In this document: piece after piece, positions 20,984 through 31,521 of the stretch
Numbering within the stretch: the first letter of the stretch is position 1
Layout of the letters: the number at the start of each line of letters is the position of its first letter
From: Branchiostoma floridae
Lineage: Eukaryota > Chordata > Leptocardii > Amphioxiformes > Branchiostomatidae
Assembly: GCF_000003815.2 (NCBI RefSeq)
Contig: NC_049984.1
Coordinates: 27,382,920-27,446,919, forward strand
Direction: 5' to 3'
Length of the DNA stretch: 64,000 nt
The notes under the pieces: model-generated
What the model was told of the DNA's origin: nothing
Seen by the model: the letters and a program-made list of their open reading frames with translations, nothing else
Database searches by the model: none
Position numbers and translations under genes: made by a program

Positions 20984-21761
20984 TAAAAGGCAGCCAAACG
21001 GACAAGGCCTTCCTTTAATTGTATGGTGGACTCGCCGGACAACCACTGAAAACTGAACAAAGCTGATGCCAGGAAAATAGTTCAACATCATATTTGCCAT
21101 ATTATCTGCGGCAAAGACATGAGGAGACATCGTAATATCCGGGAAAGGGGCAGACTGTCCCATCAAGGGAGAAGCTGATGCAAGGTACCAGAGTCCACTG
21201 GGTTCGGGACGAGGGCACAAACCTGGACAGCCCTCATCCCACAGCTTCTGGACATTTGCCGAACGAAACGAATATGAAGAAGATTCTTGGAGTCTACCTG
21301 AGGAATAGAGCATGCACAACGTGCAAAAGGTCACAAGAGCTCAGCCAATATTGCAAAGCATGCTGTGATACTAGGGAATGAGGCAGAGGTCGGACGTCAA
21401 AAAGGAAAGCAACTTCTCAAGAATCACATCGTGTCTCACCTTGTGCACAAAAGAAGAACCTTGTGCACGATGACAACGGACATTTTGTAACGGGAATGTC
21501 TGAGCCTCTGAGGTGATGGAGGAAGAGACAGTCATGCCCACAAAATCACTGGCAGACAAAGTGCACCTGTTCAGAAAGACAGCAAGGTAAGCAACTCAAG
21601 GAACCTGGAGTCCCCAGATGTGGCCTGGAAGGACCCAGCATGAGAACCAGATGGGGCAAGAGCAGGTTCCTGCTTTCCTCTCAAGATGACAGAGCAGTTC
21701 ATCCAGAACAGTGATGGAAACAGTACAAAGTGTGCCTTGATGAAAGACTGTACCTGTGCAG
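20984..21761. other. Stretch without recognisable genes
   Basis: A possible short coding run around 21340-21470 (HAVILGNEAEVGRQKGKQLL) has no family. Confidence 0.25.
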
Positions 21762-21861
21762 NNNNNNNNNNNNNNNNNNNNNNNNNNNNNNNNNNNNNNN
21801 NNNNNNNNNNNNNNNNNNNNNNNNNNNNNNNNNNNNNNNNNNNNNNNNNNNNNNNNNNNNN
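21762..21861. other. Assembly gap (100 N) beside a C homopolymer
   Basis: 100 N followed directly by a run of about 14 C and then A's. The homopolymer probably caused the assembly break. Confidence 0.98.
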
Positions 21862-22434
21862 CCCCCCCCCCCCCCAAAAAAAAGAAGATGGCTGGAGCTT
21901 GGCCAAGGTAAGTCTTTTAAACGACTCTTTGGCAGATAAAGGCTCTGCATGAGTTTGAGCACCTGTGGAGGGAAAGCCTGTTCATCTGAACTTCACTGCT
22001 ACCATTCCCTGGCCGCGGCTCCGCCAGATGCTCGGTAGTACTAGAAATAATAATTAGTTACGTTAAGGTAATCGGTCGTTGACTACACAAACCCGAGAGT
22101 AGTAGGTTGATATCTCAATCAAAGACAGAATGAGGAAGTCTATCTCACACTGCAATTTTGCCTGCATAGTAAAAGAATTGAAGAGATAGCCATACAAGGC
22201 CTGTCCCGCCACAAGGCATCATCAATTGCATTGGGGTTAACCAGCAGATGGCCATCGACGCCTTGCAAGGGCGACAGCTAAATCGACATTTTTGCAAGAC
22301 ATTCATCACATCCCAAAACACAGTTAAGAGGGATAATAGTTATTTTCCACATTTCTTACCATGTTCTTTACATGTAAAAACATGCCTACATTGTATGTTC
22401 ACTGCATGTCTCTCTTCTTCTTCTTCAAACTCAG

Positions 22435-22567
22435 GTCAAACTTGGTTTCCTGGTGTGGGGCACACCCATCAAGACATCGATCAATTCTTCAGCCGCATTT
22501 CAAACACCCTCAAAAAGTGTAACGCCACCACACTTCCAGAACTGGAGTTTTTTAAAAATTATTTTTG
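22435..22567 (+). CDS. DUF7869-type exon
   Basis: A strong acceptor ('ctcttcttcttcttcaaactcag') opens a frame reading WFPGVGHTHQDIDQFFSRIS, then NTLKKCNATTLPELEFFKNY and a stop. VGHTH[EQ]DIDQxFSRhS followed by a helix and TLPEL is the signature block of DUF7869, a domain of presumed transposon-encoded animal and fungal proteins with RNase-H-like acidic residues. Upstream exons (the DNxxxxNKN block) were not found within 1 kb. A cluster of an 18-bp motif begins 350 bp downstream. Confidence 0.6.
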
Positions 22568-22920
22568 ATGACCTTCATTTGAGATTTGCTTTATTCTTCA
22601 AATATGATTATTCAAATTACAAACATATTACTTAAGAGGTTATTGAAGCGCGTGCAATGTGCAAACTAATGATCATAAGAACTGAGCTAACTTTCCTTCT
22701 TTCCGTCTACAGATCCCTGTTCTGGCCACTTCTACAACGGCTACTTCACAATCTAGTGTACCAAAAGGGGGTCACTAGGGGTGAAAATTCAACTCCATTT
22801 TATTCTTTTTTTGTTGTTAGCAGTTCAAAGGTACACACCTTGGGCTTACTATCCTAAAGGATCTCCGCACAACAAGCTTTTATAACTTCTGTACATGGGC
22901 TTTTATAAATGGATCACTAA

Positions 22921-24249
22921 GGGGGTACGGACGCTACAACTGTAGAATTACTGGAACTGCAGCATACTGTATATTCAACATTAGAACAGAAAATGGGTGT
23001 TTTATCCTTATCTTCTTGTATAATTAGCATTTGCTATGCTAGAAAATCAACTCAAGTTGCAGTATGACTATGTTAGGTCATTTTCTGGTCATCTGTTACT
23101 TAAGCAGCTATAATGATATGCGGGTATTTTGGCTTGAAGCAAAGATTAAATACTATAATTCTTAATCCAGGCACCATAGTAGCTAAATTTTGGTGGTTAT
23201 CTATCCTTATTGGGCTTCTACATAAAATTACAACAGATATAGTGTATAACATAACATAGAATCTTTCATATGACCATTAATGAACATTTCAATGGGGGGT
23301 ACGGACGCTACACAATTATAGTAAAGACTGGTAGTGAACAATGGAATTAGCCCACTAAACATGTCCATTTTCTAATAATCATTAACTATTTATTAATTGA
23401 AGCATCCATTAATGCTACTGCATCAGTTTAACAAAGAAAATAAGAATATGAATATGCCAGTTGAGATTCCACCCAGTTGGATCTGTACTCTACTTTTTGA
23501 TAACAGGCCTACTGATAGAAGATTTTACAGAATCTGTGATAAAGAAGTGATGGTTTACATAAAAGAATATAACACAGTGCTTCCCATGTCATCAAACCAG
23601 CAATGTATACTTGCATCTTTCTTGAATACATGCTATGTACATATTGGTTTGGACAAGAGAAACAATAGTGCAGGGGGTACGGACGCTACACAATACATAC
23701 TATGTAATACTATGTTTAATTTATGCCAAGTGTATAATGTAGATTTACCAAACTGGTGTTCTTATATCAGCTAAACTCATGGGGGAATATCAAATATAAT
23801 CTCACATCCGTCTTTGGCTGCTTTGGAATGAACCATTTATGAAGTCTGAGGGGGTGTAGCAAATGTGGATTTGTGGAGGAAATCTCAGAAAAATGCAGCT
23901 CAAATTCATTGAAAAGTCACATTTTTAGCGAAAAAAGTTAACCAATCATATCTGTAAGAACTGCAATTAATGTATTGAATCAGAATTGTAGCAGTTGGAC
24001 AGCAATTTTAACAGCATTTTGCTAAAAAGCTTCAAATGGGGGTACGGACGCTACAGGTGGGGGTACGGACGCTACAGGGGGTACGGACGCTACATTTTTA
24101 TGTTTACGGTGCTATACTAGACAGAGTTTTCAGGACAGCAATGGTTTAAAGGGTGTTCTAGTATGTGGTAATAGAGACCTCTAAACTGTCATAATCACAA
24201 GCTTGTGGGATTTACTTAGTACAGAAATTAAAGGGGGTACGGACGCTAC
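22921..24249 (+). repeat. Cluster of seven direct 18-bp motifs GGGGGTACGGACGCTACA
   Basis: Perfect copies at 22921-22938, 23295-23312, 23673-23690, 24038-24055, 24059-24076 and 24077-24094, plus a 17-base copy at 24233-24249. All are on the same strand. The first four are 374, 378 and 365 bp apart, then three are packed within 57 bp. Surrounding text is AT-rich and unrelated between copies, so the motif, not a longer repeat, is conserved. Subterminal repeats bound by a transposase are the best guess. No protein or RNA role is evident. Confidence 0.85.
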
Positions 24250-25380
24250 GGATTTTTTTCGGAAAATGACATCCTGGACTTTGCTTGTAAATAATATGTC
24301 ATAAGAGTGTGCTACTGATCTTATTCTACTTCTGACCTTATACACACACATTACCTTACTTTTACATACAAAGACAACACCAATATCACCAAACAATTAG
24401 CTGCTACAGACTACAGATATATCCAGTTAAAATAACATTGGAATCTGTCAACGTGTGGGTAAAATGGAAAAATAGTCCCTATGGAACCAAAAAATGGTCA
24501 TGTCCTTCAAAAAAAGCATAAAATCACTAGTAGTCAGATGACCGCATATCAAAAGCAAGTGGTTTCTAACTACCAACTACAATTTTTCTGTTAGATCAGA
24601 GGTTTAAGAATTAGTAAAAACTGAATGGTCCCCGATAACGCTTAAAATTGGGCATTTTTAGGTTATATTTTGGTTATATTTTCGCCAAATATTGACCGAT
24701 TTACAAAATTCTTTTTGTGACATGTTCCTTGTTGTACCAGGTTTTGGGAAATGAATTTATAAAACAGCTATAGACTGTGTATCTTTTGCTATCAACTGAT
24801 AACATGTCAGAAAAAAAATGGGTACATTAGATTGTGAAGTAGCCGCAAGTCTATGCGTCTCGTAAACACCCTGACATCTACGCCTCTGATATAATATCCC
24901 ACTACTGACCACTGAGTTTAGATCATATCTTCTACTTTGGCAAGCAATAATTCCCAAGTCGCAGACTGCTGTTTGTTGTAGACTCTTTCGTTTGTGGGTA
25001 CAAATATATCCCACACAGAACAAATGTCATTCCGCCATTTGAAAAGGGATCCATAACCCCAACTAGTCATGCATGACACTGATCGTTTCGCTACTTTCAG
25101 TCTTCTCTTCAGAAACACTGAAAGTCTTTACACCAGATGTTGTCGACAAATGTCATATCTATACGAATCTAATAGAAATCGAGGCAGTATCTGTGGATGC
25201 TCTCACATCGCGCCACTTGCCATGTGTTAAAATAACACACTGTACATCATGGAAAACTAATAACCGTCATGAAGATTGTAACCTGCACATGTAGTTTCAT
25301 GGTAAAGACGTGTAGACTTCCGATCCTGTACCGAGGTTGAAGAACCCCAGTTCTCTAGTAGTAGTAGGCCTAAGGTTGAC
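24250..25380. other. AT-rich stretch, nothing recognised
   Basis: No motif copies, genes or structural repeats seen beyond the last 18-bp motif. Confidence 0.3.
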
Positions 25381-25866
25381 TTGTCTGGTGCAGATTTGAC
25401 GGCAGAACAAAAAGAAAAACTGGAGAAGTTTTTAGATGAGCATTCTGATGTGTTCTCCTCACATAAACATGATTTCGGCTGTACAGATGCAGTTACTCAT
25501 AAAATACCAACTGGTGATTCACCTCCCACGAGAAAGCCTTACAGAAGAATTCCTCCTGCTCTGTACCAGGAAGTTAAGCACCACGTTAATGATATGCTAG
25601 AGCATGGCGTGATCTGGGAGAGTTGTAGTCCCTGTTGTGCTAGTCCGTAAGAAAGATGGAGGGTTAAGATTTTGTGAACACTATCATAAACTGAATGCAA
25701 AAACACATTTAGCATTCCCGTTAGCGCATATTGAGGAATCTTTGGACGCACTGCAGGGGGCAAGTCTGTTTTCGACCCTGGATTTAGTGGATAATGGCAG
25801 GTGAAAATGAATGAAAAATACCGAGAAAAGACTGCTTTTAACCTACTGTTTGGGTTATTTGAATTT
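25381..25866 (+). pseudogene. Ty3/gypsy reverse transcriptase fragment
   Basis: The open part (25381-25650) reads LEKFLDEHSDVFSSHKHDFG, then TRKPYRRIPPALYQEVKHHV and MLEHGVIWESCSPC. This is the usual approach to the RT: the FLDEHSDVFS helix, RxxPYRR[IL]PP and a MLxxGVIxxS turn. Shifted frames then supply VVLVRKKDGGLRFC and FSTLDLV (RT motif A) and EKTAFN. It is broken by slips and stops and lacks the YxDD motif, ending exactly where the stem-loop repeat at 25867 begins. Confidence 0.75.
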
Positions 25867-26172
25867 GATCAGCTGCTGACAACTGATTGAGGGGGTTTAC
25901 TTCTCCCAAAATTATATCTTGAACATCCAACAAACCCATCTAACTAAGCTGAACCAGCCCCCACTGAGCCAGAGACACAGTCCCCGAAGTCTGGGTTTCC
26001 AAGAGGCTGGACAGCTGTAACAATAGACCTGACTAACAACCCTGAGTAAGTTGGATGTTCTGACACAATAACTAAACATCGATGTCATCAGTGTTGCGTC
26101 ACGATTTGATCCACCACCAATTGTAACGTTTGATTGTAGTTAAATATTGTTTTGGGGACCTCATTTTATGAT
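25867..26172. repeat. Stem-loop repeat, copy 1 (long form)
   Basis: About 305 bp shared with 42043-42346. The core (25921-26060) has exact arms GAACATCCAAC and GTTGGATGTTC, an inner pair AGCTGAACCAGCC / GGCTGGACAGCT and a loop 'cagtccccgaagtctggg'. It interrupts the gypsy RT. The arms suggest a foldback MITE. No ORF. Confidence 0.75.
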
Positions 26173-26174
26173 AT

Positions 26175-27054
26175 TGACTTTGTCGACCAGAGTATGACAC
26201 TTCTCTATCGGAGGTGTCCATCTGTTGATATGGTCTGCACCAGAATATTGTGTTCATTGATGTTCGCCTCATCTCACGAGCTTCTGTACAGGAAATTAAA
26301 AAAAAAGAGCCAAGATTAGTTTTTGCCAGTTGACGCGATAGATTTGACTTTAAGTAGGTCTGGCAATAGCTGGTATTTCATAGCCAGCAGAGAAGTGGAG
26401 ACAGTTGATACACATGGTCGATAAACACTTTAAACATTAAGACGTCTTCATGGTTTGGATACACATTAAACAATGTATAACACAAACACAATGTATGATA
26501 TGTTCAACGAGTTCGAGAAAATGCAAAGTAGACCGATCCGGTCCGCCAACACGTAAACAAGATAATCCATTACAGATGTCAGTCGTGGTCGGCCTCACAC
26601 CTACAATTCTGGAGTCATTTTGTCACACGAATTGCAGTCGAAAAACGGGTGAATATCATCGACATAGTACAAGACCCTGGCTAGCATCAGAAACTACAAG
26701 TTCGGGACAAACCCCAAGGGTATGGACAAACCAAGGAGCTTATATTGAGACAAACTGACGTGTTGGTTGTGAGACACATTCCAAACGCTGCCTTACACAA
26801 CATGGCGTGGATAAAGGACACGGAAAAATCAATCGATGTTCCTAACCAAGAATTCGTCAACATACTCAAAATCTTTTAAGTATTCTTCCTACATAATGAC
26901 AAAACTAAGAGTATTTCCCAGGAAAACGTCAGAATTAGTACTGGCAACGGATCACCCACCTCTCGCCACCGCCCTTCTCCAACTGAAGCTGCGTGACTGT
27001 GCGAAGGGAAAGACTGTGCATATCCATCCGCCGTCAAACTTGCAAGCTGTATAG
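26175..27054 (+). pseudogene. Decayed coding block, unknown
   Basis: Several frames look protein-like: ILCSLMFASSHELLYRKLK, then IDLTLSRSGNSWYFIASREV, then VRDKPQGYGQTKELILRQTD and VLVVRHIPNAALHNMAWIKD. The last continues to a stop after IDVPNQEFVNILKIF. A further frame at 26836-27054 reads VFPRKTSELVLATDHPPLAT. At least three slips or stops separate them. The family is not recognised and I assign no function. It could be one large pseudogene of about 290 codons. Confidence 0.35.
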
Positions 27055-27059
27055 CAGCA

Positions 27060-28365
27060 AATACTTAATCGTGAACAACTAAATTCTTTTAATCATCAGG
27101 CACATATTATACCGAAGCATGAAATAAAAAGCCAGTGATCTAAAATCGAGCTCTAATTCGATGGATGCTTCCTCCTGGGGTGGAACTATTTTCTGGCGGC
27201 ACTTGTGTACATCCTGTGTAAGGAGGGTATTCGGTGTCGAGGGGTGGCGAGGCTCACGTAGGGTTTGACCAACGAGTGGATGTGGATAATGCAGAAAATG
27301 CAAATGGTTTTGAGTCGTGACTTTTACAGTTGCCCCATATAGCTTAATCATAACACAGCGAGTAATATTTGTGATTTTTTAAACTGTGACATTTAATAAA
27401 AATTTCACCCTCTACTGCAAATTAAAATAGTTGAAAAACTTGAAAGGGTAAAATTGTTATTTACAGTAGCTTAAAGATTTTCAACCATAACTAATGTCTT
27501 GTCAGACGTAGTTGAAAATGAACATAAACACGTGAAGTACTGTTAGACAAAGTCGCAGGTAAGAAAACATGAAGTCACCATGCGAAGGGCTAATTACCAT
27601 ATCTGAATGCACAGCTACCATGAGAACAACGAGAGACTGCAGCTTAGGTTTAGACGGGCTAACAACAGAATCTTACAAAATTTTCTGTTGTAGGATAAAA
27701 TCCTTAATAATAGGTTCCCTCAACGAAAGCTTTGTAAAAAAAAGGACATATTTCTTGCACTCAAAAGGAAGGGTGTTATCTCTTTGTTATTTAAAGGAAA
27801 TGATGATCATGACATATGTGGGGACCAGTTAACTAATTGGAGACCCATTTCTGTTTATTAATACTGACTAAAAAATAGGCGCCAAGAGGATTTGAAAACT
27901 GCTTATGTTCAGAAGAAAAGGTTAAATACAGAAGAGAGACGCTGAGTTAGATAAACTGAAATGTAAAATCAAAAAAGGAGCTGAGGAACATCTAGAAAAT
28001 TAAAGAGAAACAACGGAAATTTTCTTTGAAGGAATAATCAGTGAGCTGGAAGCAATGCTGGAGCAGGCTGAAGACAGGGAAGTTCAGTTGAAGCAACAGG
28101 TAGAGGCACATAAACTAAGTTGGTGACAAAATGCGGCAAGTCGTACACAGATTGATCTAAAAATGTCCCAGAATGTGCTTTCACAGGGCCGTAGACAAGA
28201 TCTGACACCTGGGGACATTTTGCCAGGTGTCACAGAGGTACGCAGTCTTGAGAAGAGACTGTTGACTGCAGTGAAGTCCTTCCTCCAGCGTAACTTAAAG
28301 GCATTCTCAGCCGTTCCCTGAACCAGCACTGCACGCCGTTGAGTCCCGCCTACCAACTACACACC
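27060..28365. other. Mostly non-coding stretch
   Basis: Around 28195-28320 a short run QDLTPGDILPGVTEVRSLEK, then TAVKSFLQRNLKAF looks coding but has no family. Otherwise AT-rich. Confidence 0.3.
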
Positions 28366-28369
28366 GTTG

Positions 28370-28467
28370 GAACTCCTGAATTTGGATGAATCAAAAACTT
28401 CAGACAACATCAGGATTCTAAGTTTGCTGAGGAGTCAGGGATGTCAACGCAGAATAATTGGGATCAG
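28370..28467 (+). CDS. DUF6589-like gene, exon 1 of 3 visible
   Basis: Ends with a consensus donor 'gggatcag|gtaagt'. The upstream half reads LNLDESKTSDNIRILSLL. The last codons, in a shifted frame, read STQNNWDQ, which splices in phase to LVVGDQATCK of the next exon. The DE[ST]KTSDNIRIL segment precedes the VVGDQxT block in DUF6589-like proteins. One slip lies inside the exon. Confidence 0.45.
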
Positions 28468-28783
28468 GTAAGTTTTTATTATGTGGTGTGCAAAAGTTAG
28501 TCTTAATTGAATATACCCAATCAAGACAGATTGACAAGAGAATATATTGTAAACTAAAAATCTATAAATCGGTAAATACCATGCTGTAATGAACAATGTT
28601 ACATTTCATCATATTTCTAATACTGTGGTGGCTATTATTCAATCAATTGGTTTTACGAAAACCCATTTTAGTAAAAACGTTTAGTTATGATAGTTACTCT
28701 TGTCCATAATTATAATCTTAAGCGTTCCCTCAAAGCGTAGTGAAATGTTCTCATGGTTATGATCTATTTTTTTTCTGTTACAG

Positions 28784-28877
28784 CTTGTCGTTGGCGACCA
28801 AGCCACGTGCAAGAAGAGACTGCGCCGAGACGACTGCAGCGTAGTAACCCGTCTCACCTGGGCAAAAGAAAATCCAG
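28784..28877 (+). CDS. DUF6589-like gene, exon 2
   Basis: Acceptor 'tttttttctgttacag', donor 'aatccag|gtatga'. Fully open: LVVGDQATCKKRLRRDDCSV, then VTRLTWAKENP with a split G/D codon at the border. VVGDQ[AL]T is the first acidic motif of the family. DUF6589 proteins are encoded by uncharacterised animal and fungal mobile elements. Confidence 0.6.
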
Positions 28878-28988
28878 GTATGAACCTCAGTTTACCAGTT
28901 GATTGCTAATTGATTTGGTGATTTGTATTCTGTCAGTGCCATTTTTCTTCACACAAAGATTTTGATTCAAGCATCACTGTATCTCTAG

Positions 28989-29110
28989 ATTTCCACTTCA
29001 CATGGGAGGGCGGAAATGCACTGTGATGGCCTATTGGACATCACCGGCGAATGCGTGCTCCCTGGCACATCTCCGAGACCTGATACGCAGAAACTCTATG
29101 GATTCAAAAG
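28989..29110 (+). pseudogene. DUF6589-like gene, exon 3 (early stop)
   Basis: The acceptor 'actgtatctctag' restores the split codon to give PG-DFHFTWEGGNA, then an in-frame TGA about 37 bases into the exon. PGDFHFxWE is the second conserved block of the family, with Asp and His. The donor 'tcaaaag|gtaaat' at the end is still present, so the stop seems recent relative to the splice sites. The intron is 111 bp. Confidence 0.55.
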
Positions 29111-29146
29111 GTAAATCTTTTCAGTGAACATTAATGTCTTAAAGAC

Positions 29147-29245
29147 TCCATCCCTGCAGAAATTTACAAAGAAGCTGGCACAGCTGTGATTGATAAGCTT
29201 CACCAACTGTTCACCATCATATGGGAACAAGAGTCAATTCAACCT
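29147..29245 (+). pseudogene. LINE reverse transcriptase fragment
   Basis: Reads SIPAEIYKEAGTAVIDKLHQ, then LFTIIWEQESIQP. The form G-I-P-A-E-[IL]-[YL]K...L.xLFxxIWExE.IP, just ahead of RT motif 1, is typical of non-LTR elements such as the jockey/CR1/RTE group. Nothing of the later RT remains. A tyrosine recombinase relic starts 46 bp on. Confidence 0.6.
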
Positions 29246-29290
29246 TATACGAAACTTGTACCATTCATATCAACCAGAACTTCGGTGCAG

Positions 29291-29627
29291 ATGAGGAGTG
29301 GAAGTCTATGCAGAAAAGACTTTCGTATCTTTGACTGGGGCGCGATTATCACGGTGAGATGGAGTAAGACAATTCAGTTTAAAAAGCGGACATTGCAAAT
29401 CCCCATCCCCGGGTCGCCCCTGTGTCCCACTACAGCATTAGGAACCGCGTTCTCCAGGACCAGCACATGCAGCGGCAGCGGACGGTACCGCGTTTGTTCT
29501 ACCCCAGGAAACGGGGCAGGGAGTACGCGGCGTTGACACACCAGCCTTTCGTGAAAACATTGCGTAAACTGTTATAACAATGTGGCTACCAGGACGCAGA
29601 CTACATTGACCACAGCGTTTTGCTATC
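29291..29627 (+). pseudogene. DIRS/Crypton-type tyrosine recombinase relic
   Basis: The first frame is RKDFRIFDWGAIITVRWSKT, then IQFKKRTLQIPIPGSPLCPT. A shifted frame gives REYAALTHQPFVKTLRKLL, a stop, then QCGYQDADYIDHS. WSKTIQF..R...IPIP.SPLCP followed by LTH..FV..LR.LL..CGY....Y.GHS is the catalytic-domain order of YR retroelements. The GHSFRRG box with the Arg and the final Tyr are not seen, so it is inactive. Confidence 0.65.
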
Positions 29628-29879
29628 TTTTTTTAATTCACAAAAGTCTCCGCCCTTTGCTTTTTTTCATAGGTGACTTTCACTTTGTTTCGGAGGCCCT
29701 GAAAACAGCTACGCTGTGCTGCTGGGGACTGTCTACAGAAGCGGGATCCCTCTCCCAGATTAGAGTGGCCATCAACCGGACACGGGCTGACAAAGGGTCA
29801 ACTTTCAAATATCAGATGAGTTTTTCTGCTCTGCCATGCCAGTAAAGAACACATTCTAGCTGCCCTCACAAAAAAAACG

Positions 29880-29960
29880 CCATCTGAGGTTAATCATTTT
29901 TGAAGATAATCAAGATGGCCGCTTTCAATCAATCTTGAAGATTTTCAAGATGGCCGCCAA
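29880..29960 (+). repeat. Two 'tcaagatggccgc' units 35 bp apart
   Basis: Near-identical 22-base units at 29901-29922 and 29936-29957. CAAGATGG resembles a YY1 core, which is only suggestive. Confidence 0.45.
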
Positions 29961-30262
29961 GGCGGTCGACCCCGCGAGCGGCTGAGAAGCCATGGCTGTT
30001 TTATAGCTGTTTTATAACCGTCACGTTGTTCTTCTCCACTCGTCCGTGGTACGTGACCCCGCAAGGCTTCACAGACGAAAGAACGCCCTGCTGTCGTGTC
30101 TCTTCTTGAGTTTTTCCCTCGATTGCCAACAGAAACGGATCGCCTTCCTCCCACCACGATGCCGAACTGTGAGATCTGAAAGGTGCGCAAAGACTACCAC
30201 TCGTAGAGGATCGGGGTAAGGGACTTGACGATATTTATGGGGGGGGGGGGGTCTGGTGCATA

Positions 30263-30357
30263 GGGGGGAGGGCCATTGACAAATATTTGGGCCTGGGGGG
30301 CGGACCATTGAAAAATTTTTTGAACCGGGGGGAGGGTCATTGAAAATTTTTTTTGCC
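30263..30357 (+). repeat. Three 31-32-bp G-run units
   Basis: Each unit begins with six or more G's, then a 'ccattga' or 'tcattga' phrase and an A/T run. Units at 30263-30294, 30295-30326 and 30327-30357. A further G run precedes at about 30239. Confidence 0.75.
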
Positions 30358-30962
30358 TTTTAGAGGAAGTAAGGAATATCTAAAATGTGCGCAAAAATCG
30401 TTTATACCATCCAGATTTTCGGAAATTTCGTGAAACATGTTGAAAAGTAACGCTATATAGTGTTGTGTATTCCAACTGTATCCCTATATTATCTAATGGA
30501 ATCGTCAAAATCCCATAACCCCTTGCAAAATCGCGAGCGTCTGCCAAAATGCGGTGGATCGGAGCGAAAAAAAACGCGAGGATTGTAGGCTTACTTTTGT
30601 GCAGAAGCGAAGCAACCTTCGGCATTCTAGTAATTTACATCCCAGGCTACGAATGTCGCTGCAGCCTCTGGATGCTGTTGAAACAATGGAGCAGCTTTCC
30701 GGGCTGAGAGATCGCACAAAGACTAGAGCGATGAGCGAAGAACAAAGCTTCGGCGCTGTTGAGAGTACTGGAAGAACTCCAGCTTCCAGAAACTGCAGAC
30801 AAAGGGTCTCCTAGCGGATGGCTGGACTTTGACTTCGCCCATGAACTCTTTTCGTCTTTTTTGTCACTTCGCCGATTTGTACCGTTTTCATTATGTTTGC
30901 CGGTCACCAAAAAAGGGCACAAACTAGAAAGCCCGACAAACCGCCGAAAACATGTTTAGAAA

Positions 30963-31248
30963 AGCCGGAGCCGAACCTCTGCTTGGAGAGCATCCATCAA
31001 TAATGCCAAATTCCGGGCGTTCATTCGTTAATCTCCAAGCAGATGTCGGTTCTTCCGGAGAACCAATGCTGTACGTGTGTATTTGATTGCCTGGTATTAG
31101 AGCTCCCGAGTGTCTTCTGTACTTGCAGAGACGATAAAAGAGACTAGGGAACTATAATGTCCTGTAATACCAGGCACAGGTTAAAATGTCGGCAAAGACA
31201 TACGTAAAACATTGAAACCACGTCAGTCCTACTCTCCAAGCAGAGGTT
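30963..31248. mobile_element. Foldback MITE candidate with nested inverted repeats
   Basis: Outer arms AACCTCTGCTTGGAGAG (30974-30990) and its exact complement (31232-31248). A second pair joins 30963-30989 with 31031-31057. A third pair is GCCTGGTATTA (31089-31099) with its complement at 31165-31175. No ORF. Related 'ctccaagcag' fragments lie near 31636 and 48575. Confidence 0.6.
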
Positions 31249-31383
31249 GAACTTGTTAAATTTCATTCTAAATATTGATGTGTTACGTCGAAGGGTGGCA
31301 ATCTACCGGCTACATAGATGCAGGTACACTAGCTGACTCGTGTAAGTCAAAATAACTTACTGTGTTTGTTTGGTCAATCTCAG

Positions 31384-31521
31384 AACACCTTGCGACCATC
31401 AGCTATGAGGTTAGCCGGCCAGACGACCCGGCGTTTGTTACAAGATTGAAGAAAAGGGTGCAGAACAAATGCAAGTCAGTGAGAAGCCAGCTCAGGAAGA
31501 AGGAAAAGAGCGCTGCTGCAA
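31384..31521 (+). CDS. Well-bordered basic exon, unknown
   Basis: Acceptor 'tttggtcaatctcag' and consensus donor 'gctgcaa|gtaagt'. The 138-bp exon is open: HLATISYEVSRPDDPAFVTR, then LKKRVQNKCKSVRSQLRKKE. The Lys/Arg-rich second half is helical. Clean splice signals make it a credible exon, of a host gene or a mobile element. No family recognised. Confidence 0.45.

Noticed and set aside
20882-21334. 150-codon minus-strand frame
   Set aside because: Low protein-like quality, and it overlaps a more convincing plus-strand Cys/His segment. No domain.
22921-24249. 18-bp motif cluster as CRISPR or satellite
   Set aside because: Spacing is irregular (18 to 378 bp) and the intervening sequence is not repeated, so neither model fits.
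26175-27054. Assignment of the decayed coding block to a viral or helicase gene
   Set aside because: No motif specific to either could be read, so it is left as unknown.
29901-29957. YY1 binding sites as a promoter
   Set aside because: The CAAGATGG cores are followed by CCGC, not the canonical CGGC, and no transcription start context was seen.
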